A stretch of 64,000 nt of DNA from assembly GCF_001602525.1 (NCBI RefSeq), contig NZ_LSYT01000001.1:744001-808000 (forward strand), written 5' to 3'. The position numbers were made by a program, and so were the translations under genes. The notes under the pieces were generated by a model. The model did not search any database. It was not told where the DNA came from and worked only from the letters and a program-made list of their open reading frames with translations. The DNA is from Flavobacterium chilense. Lineage in GTDB: Bacteria > Bacteroidota > Bacteroidia > Flavobacteriales > Flavobacteriaceae. Positions 27,206-37,382 of the stretch are shown one piece after another (positions within the stretch are counted from its first letter, which is position 1; each line of letters starts with the position of its first letter).

Positions 27206-27961
27206 CTAAAACTGCACAACCATTCCTGCTCCCATTTGTTTTCCATTATAGAACGGGGCAATCATAGAGGTCACTTTATTTTCTTTTGATGGGAAAATGG
27301 TGTTTTTTACATAAGGAAACAGCCAATATGCCGCTTTTGTACTCAGAATTCCAATTCCGGCTCCTGCAGCAACATCCGTAAGCCAGTGTCTGTTATTGTA
27401 CATCCTGAACAATCCGGTTCCGGTTGCCACGATATATCCGCTGATTCCGTACCAGATAGATTTATCCTTGTATTCCTGCCAAAGAAATTCTGCTCCCGCA
27501 AAAGCGTTGGCTGTATGTCCTGACGGAAAGGAATTGTTAGAGGTTCCGTCCGGCCTTTCTACCTTAGTAATCTTTTTTAATGCAAATACTGTAGTACTCA
27601 TCATAAGATATGAAGTTGCTAAAATTATAGATCGGTCTTTAAGATTGTTTTTACCTTCAATTCCCATAGCATTCAGGGCATAAACAGAAGCTGCGGGAGC
27701 ATATTGCGAAAAGTCGTCAATAGTAATTTTATTGTCGATATCTTCTTTAACTTCATCCCTGATCTGAGTATTAAAACTCTTAAGCTGATCACTTTCAAGA
27801 CCAATAAAACCATAACCAATTAATACTGTCGGGATGATTAATTGTTTATAGTTGAACTTCAAATTTTGTACGGTATCTTTCACTACTATAGAATCGGACA
27901 CACTACTTTGCGCATTAACAGCTGTAATGCTGACGAGGAATAATAAAAAATTTTTAAGCAT
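27206..27961 (-). CDS. Secreted PAP2-family phosphatase
   Basis: The protein has 251 residues. It has a signal peptide (1-18, ending VNAQ) and the three PAP2 motifs: KKITKVERP (K-x6-RP), FPSGHT (PSGH) and RMYNNRHWLTD (R-x5-H-x3-D). It differs from the PAP2 protein at 19547 in carrying a cleavable-type signal and fewer membrane helices, and its C-terminus (NGKQMGAGMVVQF) looks like an outer-membrane protein end. The likely role is hydrolysis of a lipid-linked phosphate in the periplasm, such as undecaprenyl diphosphate or lipid A. It sits between the RND pump and the GT9 gene on the same strand, 57 bases after the pump. Confidence 0.85.
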   Translation of the reverse strand: MLKNFLLFLVSITAVNAQSSVSDSIVVKDTVQNLKFNYKQLIIPTVLIGYGFIGLESDQLKSFNTQIRDEVKEDIDNKITIDDFSQYAPAASVYALNAMGIEGKNNLKDRSIILATSYLMMSTTVFALKKITKVERPDGTSNNSFPSGHTANAFAGAEFLWQEYKDKSIWYGISGYIVATGTGLFRMYNNRHWLTDVAAGAGIGILSTKAAYWLFPYVKNTIFPSKENKVTSMIAPFYNGKQMGAGMVVQF

Positions 27962-28018
27962 TTTAGAAAAATTTAGAAATGAATATTACGTTGACAATCA
28001 GACTAACGTAGTTTTGCT

Positions 28019-31000
28019 TCATAATAAATAAGTAAGGTGTTTAGGATTTTTATAGATGAAAGCCAATAAGCTTGGCAGTGCGATAAGCAATAAAGGCATA
28101 GCGACAATGAAACCACCAATAACGGCAATCGCCAAAGGCTGATGAAGTTCTGATCCCGTTCCTACTCCAATTGCCAAAGGCATAAGGGCAATAATTGCTC
28201 CTAAAGCCGTCATTAATTTAGGTCTGAGCCTTGTAGAAATGGAATAAATCAGGGATTGATTAATATCTAAAGTCTGCTTATAGGTTTCTTTAAATTGAAG
28301 AAAAGTAAAAATAGCGTTTTCACTGATAATCCCCACAATCATAATGATTCCGGTATAACTGCCCACATTCAGCGGCACATTGGTCAGGAAAAGCAATAAA
28401 TAACTTCCGGAAATTCCTAATACTGAAATAAGAAGAATAACCAATGCTGCCCTAAAATCCCTGAATAAAAACAAGATTACTCCAAAGACTAAAAGTGACG
28501 ATGTAACCAAAATTAGCAACAACTCGCTAAAGGCTTGTTGTTGATCTTTGTAAGCCCCTCCGTATTCGATATAATAGCCTTGTGGCAAAACAATATGTTG
28601 TTTTATGTTTTTTTGAATTTCGGCCATAACAGTTCCCAGTCCTTTGTTGTCGAGTCTTCCTGTAACGACACTCATCATCTGAAGATTTTCTCGCTGGATT
28701 TCAGCACTTCCTTTCTCTGGTGTTATTTTTACCAGATTCGAAAGCGGAATAGACTGCCCTCCGGGAAGAAAAACCTGTAGTTGTTTCATCTGATCCAGAC
28801 TTCGTTTCTCCGAGTTTTTATAAATAAGACGAATTGGGGTTGATTGTTCCTGTTCGAGCAAAGTACCTATGATGTTTCCTTCCAGCTGACTCTGCATCTG
28901 AAATTGTAAATCGGCTGGTGTTATTCCATATTGTGACAATAAAGAATAATTAGGTTCAATATTTACACTTGGTCCGGCTAATACTGTACCATCAAAAACA
29001 TCGGCAGTTCCTTTAGTATTTTCAATAAGAGTGGCAACATCGTGTGCTATTTGATGTAATTTAGTTTGGTCATTTCCATAAATCTTGACTTCAATAGGCG
29101 AAACCGAACTCATAAGATCGCCAAGCATATCTCCAATTACCTGACCAAAATCAATACGAAGTGCAGGCTGACTATTTTCAACTTTCAGTCTTATATCATC
29201 AATAACATCATTAGTCGTTTTTGATCTGTCTTTTTTTAATTGTATCAGGTAATCTCCTGTGTTAGGTTCTGTAATAAAAAAGCCCATTTGTGTTCCTGTT
29301 CTACGGCTATACGCTTCTACATCGGGATTTTTTATGATGATCTTTTCGACTTCCTGAAGCATTCGGTCTGTTTCCTCAAGAGAAGTTCCAGGTGGCGATT
29401 CGTAATCCAGTACAATACTCCCTTCATCCATTTCAGGTAAAAATCCTGTTTCAAGATTAGGAAGGATTAAAAATATCGAAAGCAATAATACTAAACAGAA
29501 AACCATGCTTAAAACAGGTTTCTCGATAAAATACGAAACCCATTTTTGTTTTTTAACTTCATGATTGACATCTTCTTTTTTGCTTAAAAAGGCTTTTTTG
29601 GGAGACAGCCATAAATAAATTACGGGCAGCAGCAGCCAGGTTATGAGAAAAGAACATATCAAAGTAATAATCATCGTATCGGTCAGAACTTTAAAATACG
29701 ATCCTGCTACTCCGCTCATTAAAACAAAAGGAATAAAAATCACAATGGTACTGATCGAAGAACCTGTCATAGCAGGCAATAAATATTTCATCGCTTTTTG
29801 AAGCAATGTTACCGCTGGTTCATCCGGATGTTCTTCGTGTGTGCGATGAATCTGTTCTACAACAACAATGGCGTCATCAATAATTAGTCCCAAGGCAGCC
29901 GCAATCGCGCCGAGTGTCATGATATTGAAAGTCTGACCTGTAAAATACAACACAATAAGTGTCAAAGAAAGCGTAACCGGAATCGTAATTAAAATTGTAG
30001 CACTGGCTCTTGCCGATTTTAAAAACAATACTGCAATAATAATCGCCAAAAACAATCCGATAAGCAAACTGTCTGTAACACTTTTTACAGCATCATTTAC
30101 AAAATTTGCCTGCTCATAAAAAGGTTTGATGGTAATATCTTTTGGCAGAATTGCTTTAAGATCGGTCATCTTTTTATTCATGGCATCCGACATTTCTATC
30201 AGATTGGCATCAGGTTGTTTTATAACCGCAATCAGAATACTTTCTTTACCATTAGCATTGACTTTAATATATTCTTTTGCTTCTCTGATTTCTACCAAAC
30301 AGATATCGCTTAATCTAACAATGCCTTTACTATTATTTCGAATAACCAGATTTTCAAGTTCATCTTTTTTATCCAGCTGAGCATCAGTAATCGTTAAATA
30401 CAAATGGTGATAATCTGCCAGATAACCATTCGATTTTATAAAATTGGTTTCAGTAAAAACCTGCGTAACCATAGCTGGCGTAATGCCATAAGCACTCATT
30501 TTTTGAAAATCGAGTGACAACCAGTATTCTTTTTCTTTTCCGCCAACAATTCGAATTTCACTTGTTCCCTGAATCTGCGACAGAAAGGGTTTTATCGTAT
30601 AATTGGCAATCTTTTTTAAATCTACTGCAGAACGTTCTTTACTGTTAATAGCATATCCGATCACGGGCAGAATAGATGGATTCATTTTTTCGACAGTAAC
30701 CTGTAAATCCGGCGGAAGATCATTTTTTATCTGATTAATCTGAGCCTCAATTCTGGTTTTACTCAGATCAATATCAGCATTCCAGTCCATAAAAGCAGAA
30801 ATCTCACAGCTTCCTCTGCTTGTTGTACTTCGAACTGCTTGAAGTCCCTGCACTTTTTTTATAGCCGTTTCAAGAGGTTTCGTCACCGTAATCATCATCT
30901 TATCTACGGGCTGTTGTCCTGCATCTGCAATGATTTTTATTTTCGGAAATGTAATCTCAGGAAATAATCCTGTCTGCATTTTAGAATACGAAAATATTCC

Positions 31001-31066
31001 GCCCAATAAAATCAGGAAGATGATAGTGCTGAGTCCATTTTTATGTCTGGCAAAAAAAGGTATCAT
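28019..31066 (-). CDS. RND-family efflux pump, inner-membrane subunit
   Basis: The protein has 1015 residues. It has the RND layout: an N-terminal helix, a first periplasmic porter region (about 35-330), helices 2-6, a second porter region (about 560-850) and helices 8-12. Helix 4 carries GLIIDDAIVVVEQI, with the paired aspartates of proton-coupled pumps. The protein lacks the long cytoplasmic extras of SecDF. The adaptor gene lies 4 bases upstream and TolC before that, so this is a complete tripartite exporter. Whether it moves drugs, metals or lipids cannot be told from these motifs. Confidence 0.93.
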   Translation of the reverse strand: MIPFFARHKNGLSTIIFLILLGGIFSYSKMQTGLFPEITFPKIKIIADAGQQPVDKMMITVTKPLETAIKKVQGLQAVRSTTSRGSCEISAFMDWNADIDLSKTRIEAQINQIKNDLPPDLQVTVEKMNPSILPVIGYAINSKERSAVDLKKIANYTIKPFLSQIQGTSEIRIVGGKEKEYWLSLDFQKMSAYGITPAMVTQVFTETNFIKSNGYLADYHHLYLTITDAQLDKKDELENLVIRNNSKGIVRLSDICLVEIREAKEYIKVNANGKESILIAVIKQPDANLIEMSDAMNKKMTDLKAILPKDITIKPFYEQANFVNDAVKSVTDSLLIGLFLAIIIAVLFLKSARASATILITIPVTLSLTLIVLYFTGQTFNIMTLGAIAAALGLIIDDAIVVVEQIHRTHEEHPDEPAVTLLQKAMKYLLPAMTGSSISTIVIFIPFVLMSGVAGSYFKVLTDTMIITLICSFLITWLLLPVIYLWLSPKKAFLSKKEDVNHEVKKQKWVSYFIEKPVLSMVFCLVLLLSIFLILPNLETGFLPEMDEGSIVLDYESPPGTSLEETDRMLQEVEKIIIKNPDVEAYSRRTGTQMGFFITEPNTGDYLIQLKKDRSKTTNDVIDDIRLKVENSQPALRIDFGQVIGDMLGDLMSSVSPIEVKIYGNDQTKLHQIAHDVATLIENTKGTADVFDGTVLAGPSVNIEPNYSLLSQYGITPADLQFQMQSQLEGNIIGTLLEQEQSTPIRLIYKNSEKRSLDQMKQLQVFLPGGQSIPLSNLVKITPEKGSAEIQRENLQMMSVVTGRLDNKGLGTVMAEIQKNIKQHIVLPQGYYIEYGGAYKDQQQAFSELLLILVTSSLLVFGVILFLFRDFRAALVILLISVLGISGSYLLLFLTNVPLNVGSYTGIIMIVGIISENAIFTFLQFKETYKQTLDINQSLIYSISTRLRPKLMTALGAIIALMPLAIGVGTGSELHQPLAIAVIGGFIVAMPLLLIALPSLLAFIYKNPKHLTYLL

Positions 31067-31070
31067 GAGC

Positions 31071-31997
31071 TTATTTATTGATGATTTTTATTTTGATGCT
31101 ATCTCCTACTCCATAATTTCCGGTGAGCAAAATTTGATCACTGGTTTTTAATTTTGGAGAAAGTATCTCTATTTTATCGGCAGATTCGATTCCTTTTTTT
31201 ACCGGAACTTTTACCGCCAGATTTTTGCTCGTCACTTTCATAATCCAAAAATCAGTTTGGGTCTCATCACTCAGAACAGCCTGTTTAGGAAGGCTTATTG
31301 TTTTATTATCAGTCGTTTTATCAATCCTTACTTTTACAATCAAATTTTCCGGGATATTGACTGCTTTAATACTTTTTAAAATCACATTTTGAGTTTGCGA
31401 TGCCGGATCAACAGTGGGCATATACTTGTCTACTTGTGTTTGAACTGTAGTGCCATCAGGCAAAGAGACATTTAATATTTTATTGAGAGGTACAAATTTT
31501 CTGAGTTCATACGGAAGACTTAAAACAATCGAGAAACTTTTGGCATCATTAATAATTGCCAATACATCACCATCCTGAACATAATCTCCTTTTTGAACAT
31601 TTACGGCATTTACAAATCCATCGCAGGTCGCTCTGACTTGTATAGCGCTACCAAAATTCAGGCTTGGATCAATTTTATTGATTGTATTACCCAAAACCTT
31701 TGCCTCACGGGTTTTTAATGAAAACAATAATTGATGATTCGAAACAAAATCATTTGATGTTACTTTTACAAGTTCCAGATAACCTGTTGTATTGGCTTTA
31801 ACCGTGTTTTTGATTAAATAAGCCGTTGTTGCATTCAAATCAATATAACTTTCAATTCCTGTGGTGTCGATATGCGTTACCGTTACCGGAACGCTTACCT
31901 CTACAGGTGCTTCTGTTGGCGCCGTTTTATTGCAGGAAGCTAAAAACAGTACCATTAGAAATAAAAATCCCATTGTTTTATGTTTGTTCTTATTCAT
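31071..31997 (-). CDS. RND periplasmic adaptor (membrane-fusion) lipoprotein
   Basis: I choose the start at 31997 (308 residues), where ATGAATAA overlaps the TolC stop; a Met at 32021 is the longer alternative. The signal peptide ends in the lipobox LASC. Next come a barrel-sandwich/lipoyl-type half motif (VRATCDGFVNAVNVQKGDYVQDGDVLAII) and a beta-barrel domain (KIEILSPKLKTSDQILLTGNYGVGD at the end). It is shorter than typical adaptors (350-400), because the alpha-hairpin is small. It joins the RND pump to the TolC channel. Confidence 0.88.
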   Translation of the reverse strand: MNKNKHKTMGFLFLMVLFLASCNKTAPTEAPVEVSVPVTVTHIDTTGIESYIDLNATTAYLIKNTVKANTTGYLELVKVTSNDFVSNHQLLFSLKTREAKVLGNTINKIDPSLNFGSAIQVRATCDGFVNAVNVQKGDYVQDGDVLAIINDAKSFSIVLSLPYELRKFVPLNKILNVSLPDGTTVQTQVDKYMPTVDPASQTQNVILKSIKAVNIPENLIVKVRIDKTTDNKTISLPKQAVLSDETQTDFWIMKVTSKNLAVKVPVKKGIESADKIEILSPKLKTSDQILLTGNYGVGDSIKIKIINK

Positions 31998-33234
31998 TGG
32001 ATTTCCAGTAATTGATTTCATTAATAGTTTGAAGATTGTTTACGCTATTTTGTGTGATAGCATCCTGAATCGAAATAAGATTACTCAGCGCAATAATGTA
32101 CTCGGTAATCTGAGCATCTCCACTCAGCAATAATTTTTTATTCGCCTCAATAAGTGCTTCTGCTACCGAAAGCTGTGACTGCAACATCTTATTGGTTTCT
32201 ATACTCTGATTGAATTTTTGATTAAGCAAAAGCAATTGCTGTTCGTACTGTCTTTTAAAATTTCGGGTATAACTCTCGTTTGTTGCCAGCGCCATGCTAT
32301 TTTTTTGATGCTGAAGATTGCGCTGGTTTCCATCATAAATAGGAATACTGAGCCCAACTCCCACACTAAAACCGAAATTCTTGTATCCCTGAGAGATAAA
32401 ACTTGAATTGTATCCCGCGTCTCCCAATAGAGAAAGCGCTGGTTTGTAATTGTTATCGATGAGTTTGTCTGCGTTTTTGATTTTTAAACTGTCCGTTTCG
32501 AACTGTTTTAAAAATATACTCCCCTGTTCTTTATCAGCTTTTATTACTAAATCCGGGCTTTTTAGTTTTACAAGTGTCGTATCTCTTTCTCCTGTTAGAT
32601 AATTTAAAAGCGCGAGATCATTTTGATATTGTTGCTTTAAGCGCAGAGCCGTAAGTTCCTGTTGTTTTATGGTGGCATTAAAAATCAGATAATCTGTTTG
32701 TCTATAGATGGAATTTTTAGTCAGCTTTTTTAAAATAACCTCTTCTTCTTTTAAAAGTGTGGTAACCTTATTATTAAAAGCCATTTGCTTTTCTGTCCCA
32801 AAAGCGGTGATGTATTGCGAGATAATGCTTTTATCCAGATCTTTTACTGCTACTTTTTTATTAATGATAAGAGCATCCTTGATTAGCTTAAACGATTCTG
32901 CTTGTGAACTAATTTGACCTTTGCCTAATATTCTTTGATTAAACCCTACTAAAGCCGAAACCATCTGGCCGTTGCTCAAAGCTGTATCATAACCATAACC
33001 GTTAATAACAGGAGCATAATTGGCATTTAAATTTCCTGCAACCTGAGTTTTATAAGAAGCCCTGTTTAGGAGACTATCCAGAGTCGAGATCTTAATCTGG
33101 TTTTGATAATCTGCCAGTAAAGGGGAATTTGTTCTTGCTTTGTCAATGAAGTAAGACAAATCTTTTTCCTGAGAAAAAGATTTGGAACCTATTAAAACAA
33201 GCATCAAAAAAAGATACCATTTCATTTTTTGCAT
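31990..33234 (-). CDS. TolC-family outer-membrane channel
   Basis: The protein has 414 residues. The signal peptide (MKWYLFLMLVLIGSKSFSQ) begins at M4, so 33225 may be the true start. The rest is mostly long amphipathic helices with a repeated pattern, including the YDGNQRNLQHQKNS segment where TolC-family proteins have the conserved YDGG-like turn. It lies 18 bases after the beta-propeller gene and overlaps the adaptor gene by 8 bases. It is the exit duct of the RND system. Confidence 0.88.
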   Translation of the reverse strand: MQKMKWYLFLMLVLIGSKSFSQEKDLSYFIDKARTNSPLLADYQNQIKISTLDSLLNRASYKTQVAGNLNANYAPVINGYGYDTALSNGQMVSALVGFNQRILGKGQISSQAESFKLIKDALIINKKVAVKDLDKSIISQYITAFGTEKQMAFNNKVTTLLKEEEVILKKLTKNSIYRQTDYLIFNATIKQQELTALRLKQQYQNDLALLNYLTGERDTTLVKLKSPDLVIKADKEQGSIFLKQFETDSLKIKNADKLIDNNYKPALSLLGDAGYNSSFISQGYKNFGFSVGVGLSIPIYDGNQRNLQHQKNSMALATNESYTRNFKRQYEQQLLLLNQKFNQSIETNKMLQSQLSVAEALIEANKKLLLSGDAQITEYIIALSNLISIQDAITQNSVNNLQTINEINYWKSNE

Positions 33235-33252
33235 TTCAAAAATTATATGAAA

Positions 33253-34260
33253 TTACTTTACTACCAGAATCTTAAAAGAATCCGGAATAATTGGAGCACG
33301 TGGATTTGGGTTATCATTTGTTGGAGCCGGAGCTTTACCAAAACTAGCTGTTGGAAGATATAATGTACCAGTAGTTTTACTCATCGTAATAGTTCTTGCT
33401 CCTTTGACAGTTTTAACTGTTTGTACAACAGCATAATGATCTTTATCCTTTTGTTTAATAACCGTTAAGGTTCCTGATCCGTTTGAACTGAAAATCAACT
33501 TTCTTTTTTCATCAAAAAACACACCGTCAGATCCTTCTCCTATTGGTAATGTGGTGATTACTTTTCCGGTATCGGCATTCGTTACCACCAATATTGAATT
33601 TCCACAAACACTAAAAAGTCTGTTATTAACCAAATCAAAAGCTAATCCTGAAGGTTCATCACCCGGAGAAATATCCCAGGAATGTATTACTTCCAGTTTT
33701 TCGGTGTCGATAACTTTAATTTGATTTTTATCTTCAATATTTACATACACTAATCCTTTAGCATTTGTTGCTGAAAATTCAGGTTTTCCATCAAGTGGAA
33801 TTGTTTTAATAACTTTATTGCTAAGCGCATCCAAAACGGTAGCATCATTACTCTTGGCATTAAATGCAAATACCTTTTTTGAAAACTTATCGTAAAGCAC
33901 CGCATCAGGTTTTACTCCCTGAATTACAACTTTTTCAATAAGTTCAAAAGTGTTTAAGTTAATTATCGAAATAGCATTGTCAGCCCCGTCAGTTATAAAA
34001 GCTTTATTTAAATCATTTGCTATGGCAATTCCATGAACTCCTTTGGTATCAGGTATTGTAGCTATAACTTTCTCCGTTTTTAGATCGATAACATTCACCA
34101 CATTTCCATGAGAAACAAATAGTCTTTGCGCCACTTCATCAACAGATAAATAATCCCATCCCAGATTTCCTTCGACCTTAATTTCATGGGATAATTTTAT
34201 ATTTTGAGCCTTCAAAAAAGGAACGAAGAACAAAAACAAAAGCACTGATAAATATTTCAT
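33253..34260 (-). CDS. Secreted YncE-like beta-propeller protein
   Basis: The protein has 335 residues. The signal peptide (1-18, ending FLKAQ) is followed by repeated YVTN-type blades, for example VNVIDLKTEKVIATIPDTKG, ISIINLNTFELIEKVVIQG and VTVLDALSNKVIKTIPLDG-like units, consistent with a seven-bladed propeller. Such propellers act as ligand or protein-binding scaffolds in the periplasm or at the surface; no enzymatic motif is visible. It is encoded between an outer-membrane barrel gene and TolC on the same strand, an unusual partner for an RND system. Confidence 0.85.
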   Translation of the reverse strand: MKYLSVLLFLFFVPFLKAQNIKLSHEIKVEGNLGWDYLSVDEVAQRLFVSHGNVVNVIDLKTEKVIATIPDTKGVHGIAIANDLNKAFITDGADNAISIINLNTFELIEKVVIQGVKPDAVLYDKFSKKVFAFNAKSNDATVLDALSNKVIKTIPLDGKPEFSATNAKGLVYVNIEDKNQIKVIDTEKLEVIHSWDISPGDEPSGLAFDLVNNRLFSVCGNSILVVTNADTGKVITTLPIGEGSDGVFFDEKRKLIFSSNGSGTLTVIKQKDKDHYAVVQTVKTVKGARTITMSKTTGTLYLPTASFGKAPAPTNDNPNPRAPIIPDSFKILVVK

Positions 34261-34366
34261 AATAAGCGGTTTAAATTCTATACAAAGTTGAATCTCAATC
34301 CTGAATTAATTCTGAATTAAACCCTTACAATTCTTAATATTGTATTAAGCAATGCTCTGTTTTGAA

Positions 34367-36823
34367 TTAAATTGTAGGCTGTTGCGGTTCATTATTATTA
34401 TCCGAATCTCCTTTTTTAAATTCCAGTTTTCCAAATTTGTAGCTGAAAGAAATCCCAAAAGACTGAACAGGAATATCCTTAATATTAATTTGATTAAAAC
34501 TATCGCCATATCGGGTAGATTTTTGGCTCATATATTTATTAAAAGGGTTAGCCATTGTAATACCCAAACTTGCCGCTTTATGCAAGAACTGCTTTCTTAT
34601 TGCCATATTGTAGAAAAATGAAGCAGGTCGGTTTCCTTGCAGGTTTTTCTGGGAAGATCGGTAATTTCCAAAAATCTCTCCCATTAGAGAAGGCGCAAAC
34701 TGGTAACTTAAATTTAAATTTGCTCTGTAATTAAAACCGCTCACTGTAGGTAAAGCAGGATTAGTGGTCGTTCTGTCTCCAAACTCGAGAGTGGTTCTGA
34801 TATTGAGTTTATCATCGAGTTTAACCGAACCAAATATACTGGCACCAATATCAGTTTGAGTTCCCACATTGTAACGTTGTGTCAGGGTAACATCTGTATA
34901 CTCTGTTCCGTTGACATCCAGTACCGGATGAAACGTGGTAAAACTCTGGATATCATCTGTATTTCGGCGGTAATAGCCTGAGAAGTAAATATTCGCATTA
35001 TTTGCAAATGTTTTACTGTATCCCAATTCAAAACGATTTCCGATTTCAGGTTTTAAAAAAGGATTTCCAGTACTGATATTATGAGGGTCACTAATGTTAA
35101 AGAATGGATTCAGCTCCTCATAATCCGGTCTTTCGATACGGTAACTATAAGAAAATTTTACCGACTGATTATCGCTAAATTTATGCTGAACCGTAAAAGA
35201 TGGTGCAAAAGTATCATAACCCGGAATAGCAATACCAACAAAATCAGCAGTGGTATTGGTACGCTCGTATCGAAGTCCTGCTCTTCCTTCTAAAAAGTTT
35301 TTAAATAAAGTGAAAGAAGTAGATAAATAAGCCGAATATATGTTTCGTTTGTACTGAAAACCATATGTTTGTCCCTGATTATTGACATACGAACCATTTA
35401 GTGCCAGAGTATCCGTCACCACCTGATTGTCAATTTTTTCCAATGAAACTTTAGAACCCATTTCGAGCGTAAATCCTTTGGCTATTGGGCGCACAAAATC
35501 GAGAGAGAAGTCTATTTGATGATCTTGTCCCGGATTATAGCTTCTTAACCCCGAAACAGGTGAAACATCATTTTGAAAAACGGTTTGCTGAGAAGCATCA
35601 TTTGTACTTTTACCAGAACTTGAAGTCACCAGAAAATTCAATTCCTGATCTTCTCTTTCAAAGGTCTTTTTATAACCTAAACTCCAGTCTGTAGCATTAT
35701 TTTTAAAATTACTCACTGAATTTCTTTCACTGATCACTTCTGATAAAATTGTTCCATTAGACAAAGATGAAAGTTGATCCTGCAATGTCATTCCTGATGA
35801 ATTGTTCTCAAAATGATTGTAGCCTAAAGTAGCGGTTAATTCATCTTTTGGGCTAATACTCCAGTTTGCATTTATACCGGTCTGATAACCACTTCTGGTA
35901 AAAGGACTCACCCCGTTTTGATACAATCTGTTGATAGTATCTCTTGCCGCATTGTATGAAATACGGTCACTTGAGCTTTTTGTTTTTGTATTTAGCTGTT
36001 TGTTGCCGCTAAAATAAACTCCAACACCAAAATTTCCTTTACGGGCATTTAAGTTAAAAGAACCATTCTCTAATCGGGTTCCTGCAGATAAGTTGATACT
36101 GCTGTTGATTCCCTGAACTTTGCTTTCTTTCAGCACAATATTGATAATTCCGCCTGTTCCTGCGGCATCATATTTGGCTCCCGGACTGGTAATAACCTCT
36201 ATACTTTTAATCTGGCTTGCCGGTATAGATTGTAAGGCATCCAAAACACTGGCACCAAATATACTCGAAGGTTTTCCGTTGATTAAAAAACGAATATTAG
36301 GATTTCCCTGTAATTCTACATTTCCGTCAATATCGACGCTTACCATAGGAACATTTTTCAAAACATCAGTAGCAACACCACCCTGGCTGGTAAGATCATT
36401 GGCGGTATTATATACCATTTTATCAATTTTATTTTGAACGGTTTGGGTCTTTGAAACGATCTTTACTTCATCTAATTGATTGGAGGAAGGAACAAGCAGA
36501 ATGTTTCCCAAATTTGTTAAACCTGCTGCATTATTAACTTTTACAGCATTGTATACAATCTCTTTATAGCTAATAAAATCAATAGTAATGCGATACTCTC
36601 CCATCTGAAGATTATCAATTGTGAACACTCCATTCTGATCAGTAGCCTGACCATTTAATACTTTGTTTTCTCCCACACGGTAAACGCTTACGATTGCCAT
36701 TTCTATGGGAAGTTTGCTTTCGGAATCGATCACTTTACCAGTGATTTTACCTTTTGTATTTGATGATTGTGCAGAAACTGCAATAGAGAACGAGAAAATA
36801 AAAACCAGAATAAAATAGCGCAT
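34367..36823 (-). CDS. Outer-membrane beta-barrel / TonB-receptor-like protein
   Basis: The protein has 818 residues. A signal peptide (1-18, ending VSAQ) precedes a CarboxypepD_reg-like domain (about 25-110, ITGKVIDSESKLPIEMAIV), a plug-like region (VLKNVPMVSVDIDGNVELQG, YDAAGTGGIINIVLKES) and a barrel of the PF14905-like type. After the barrel-end motif FGISFSYKFGKLEF comes a hydrophilic tail KKGDSDNNNEPQQPTI of about 16 residues, which is unusual because most barrels end at an aromatic. It starts the minus-strand unit that contains the beta-propeller and the RND exporter, with a divergent promoter region of 142 bases shared with the EamA gene. Confidence 0.88.
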   Translation of the reverse strand: MRYFILVFIFSFSIAVSAQSSNTKGKITGKVIDSESKLPIEMAIVSVYRVGENKVLNGQATDQNGVFTIDNLQMGEYRITIDFISYKEIVYNAVKVNNAAGLTNLGNILLVPSSNQLDEVKIVSKTQTVQNKIDKMVYNTANDLTSQGGVATDVLKNVPMVSVDIDGNVELQGNPNIRFLINGKPSSIFGASVLDALQSIPASQIKSIEVITSPGAKYDAAGTGGIINIVLKESKVQGINSSINLSAGTRLENGSFNLNARKGNFGVGVYFSGNKQLNTKTKSSSDRISYNAARDTINRLYQNGVSPFTRSGYQTGINANWSISPKDELTATLGYNHFENNSSGMTLQDQLSSLSNGTILSEVISERNSVSNFKNNATDWSLGYKKTFEREDQELNFLVTSSSGKSTNDASQQTVFQNDVSPVSGLRSYNPGQDHQIDFSLDFVRPIAKGFTLEMGSKVSLEKIDNQVVTDTLALNGSYVNNQGQTYGFQYKRNIYSAYLSTSFTLFKNFLEGRAGLRYERTNTTADFVGIAIPGYDTFAPSFTVQHKFSDNQSVKFSYSYRIERPDYEELNPFFNISDPHNISTGNPFLKPEIGNRFELGYSKTFANNANIYFSGYYRRNTDDIQSFTTFHPVLDVNGTEYTDVTLTQRYNVGTQTDIGASIFGSVKLDDKLNIRTTLEFGDRTTTNPALPTVSGFNYRANLNLSYQFAPSLMGEIFGNYRSSQKNLQGNRPASFFYNMAIRKQFLHKAASLGITMANPFNKYMSQKSTRYGDSFNQINIKDIPVQSFGISFSYKFGKLEFKKGDSDNNNEPQQPTI

Positions 36824-36965
36824 ATCAAAAATTTATGACCCCAAAATAATACCTGAATTTTGAATTTATCCTGAATAAAAATAAATTCTGTAAATTCTAA
36901 TTAAAAACTAAATCATACATTTAATTTGCTTTTTTAACTAGTTAATAATTTAAAAATTAGAAATT

Positions 36966-37382
36966 ATGTGGTGGATATTTGCCTTACTTTCTGCATTCTT
37001 TGCTGCGTTGACAGCCATTTTTGCTAAAATGGGAATTAAAGGAGTCGATACTGATTTAGCAACTGCTATAAGAACTGTTATTATCCTGATTCTCGCCTGG
37101 GGAATTGCTTTTTTTAGAGGTGGTACAAATACAATTCATTTGCTCACGAAGCAAAATATAATTTTTTTATGCTTATCAGGAATTGCTACCGGATTGTCCT
37201 GGATTTTTTACTTTAAGGCTTTACAAATTGGAAAAGTCTCACAGGTCGCCCCAGTTGATAAAATAAGTGTTGCCATTGCCATCATTCTCTCTGTTCTGTT
37301 TTTAAATGAAAAGATAAGTCCTCTTGGTATTATTGGAGTTGTCATGATTATTGGATGTACTATAATAATTATATACAGTTAA
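36966..37382 (+). CDS. Half-size EamA-family transporter
   Basis: The protein has 138 residues and about five membrane helices, with the EamA motif region LSWIFYFKALQIGKVSQVAPVDKISVAIAIILSVLFLNEK. Full-size drug/metabolite transporters have two such domains (about 300 residues); this single-domain form would need to dimerise. The substrate is unknown. The start at 36966 is the first ATG after an A-rich leader. It stands alone between divergent and downstream units. Confidence 0.88.
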   Translation: MWWIFALLSAFFAALTAIFAKMGIKGVDTDLATAIRTVIILILAWGIAFFRGGTNTIHLLTKQNIIFLCLSGIATGLSWIFYFKALQIGKVSQVAPVDKISVAIAIILSVLFLNEKISPLGIIGVVMIIGCTIIIIYS

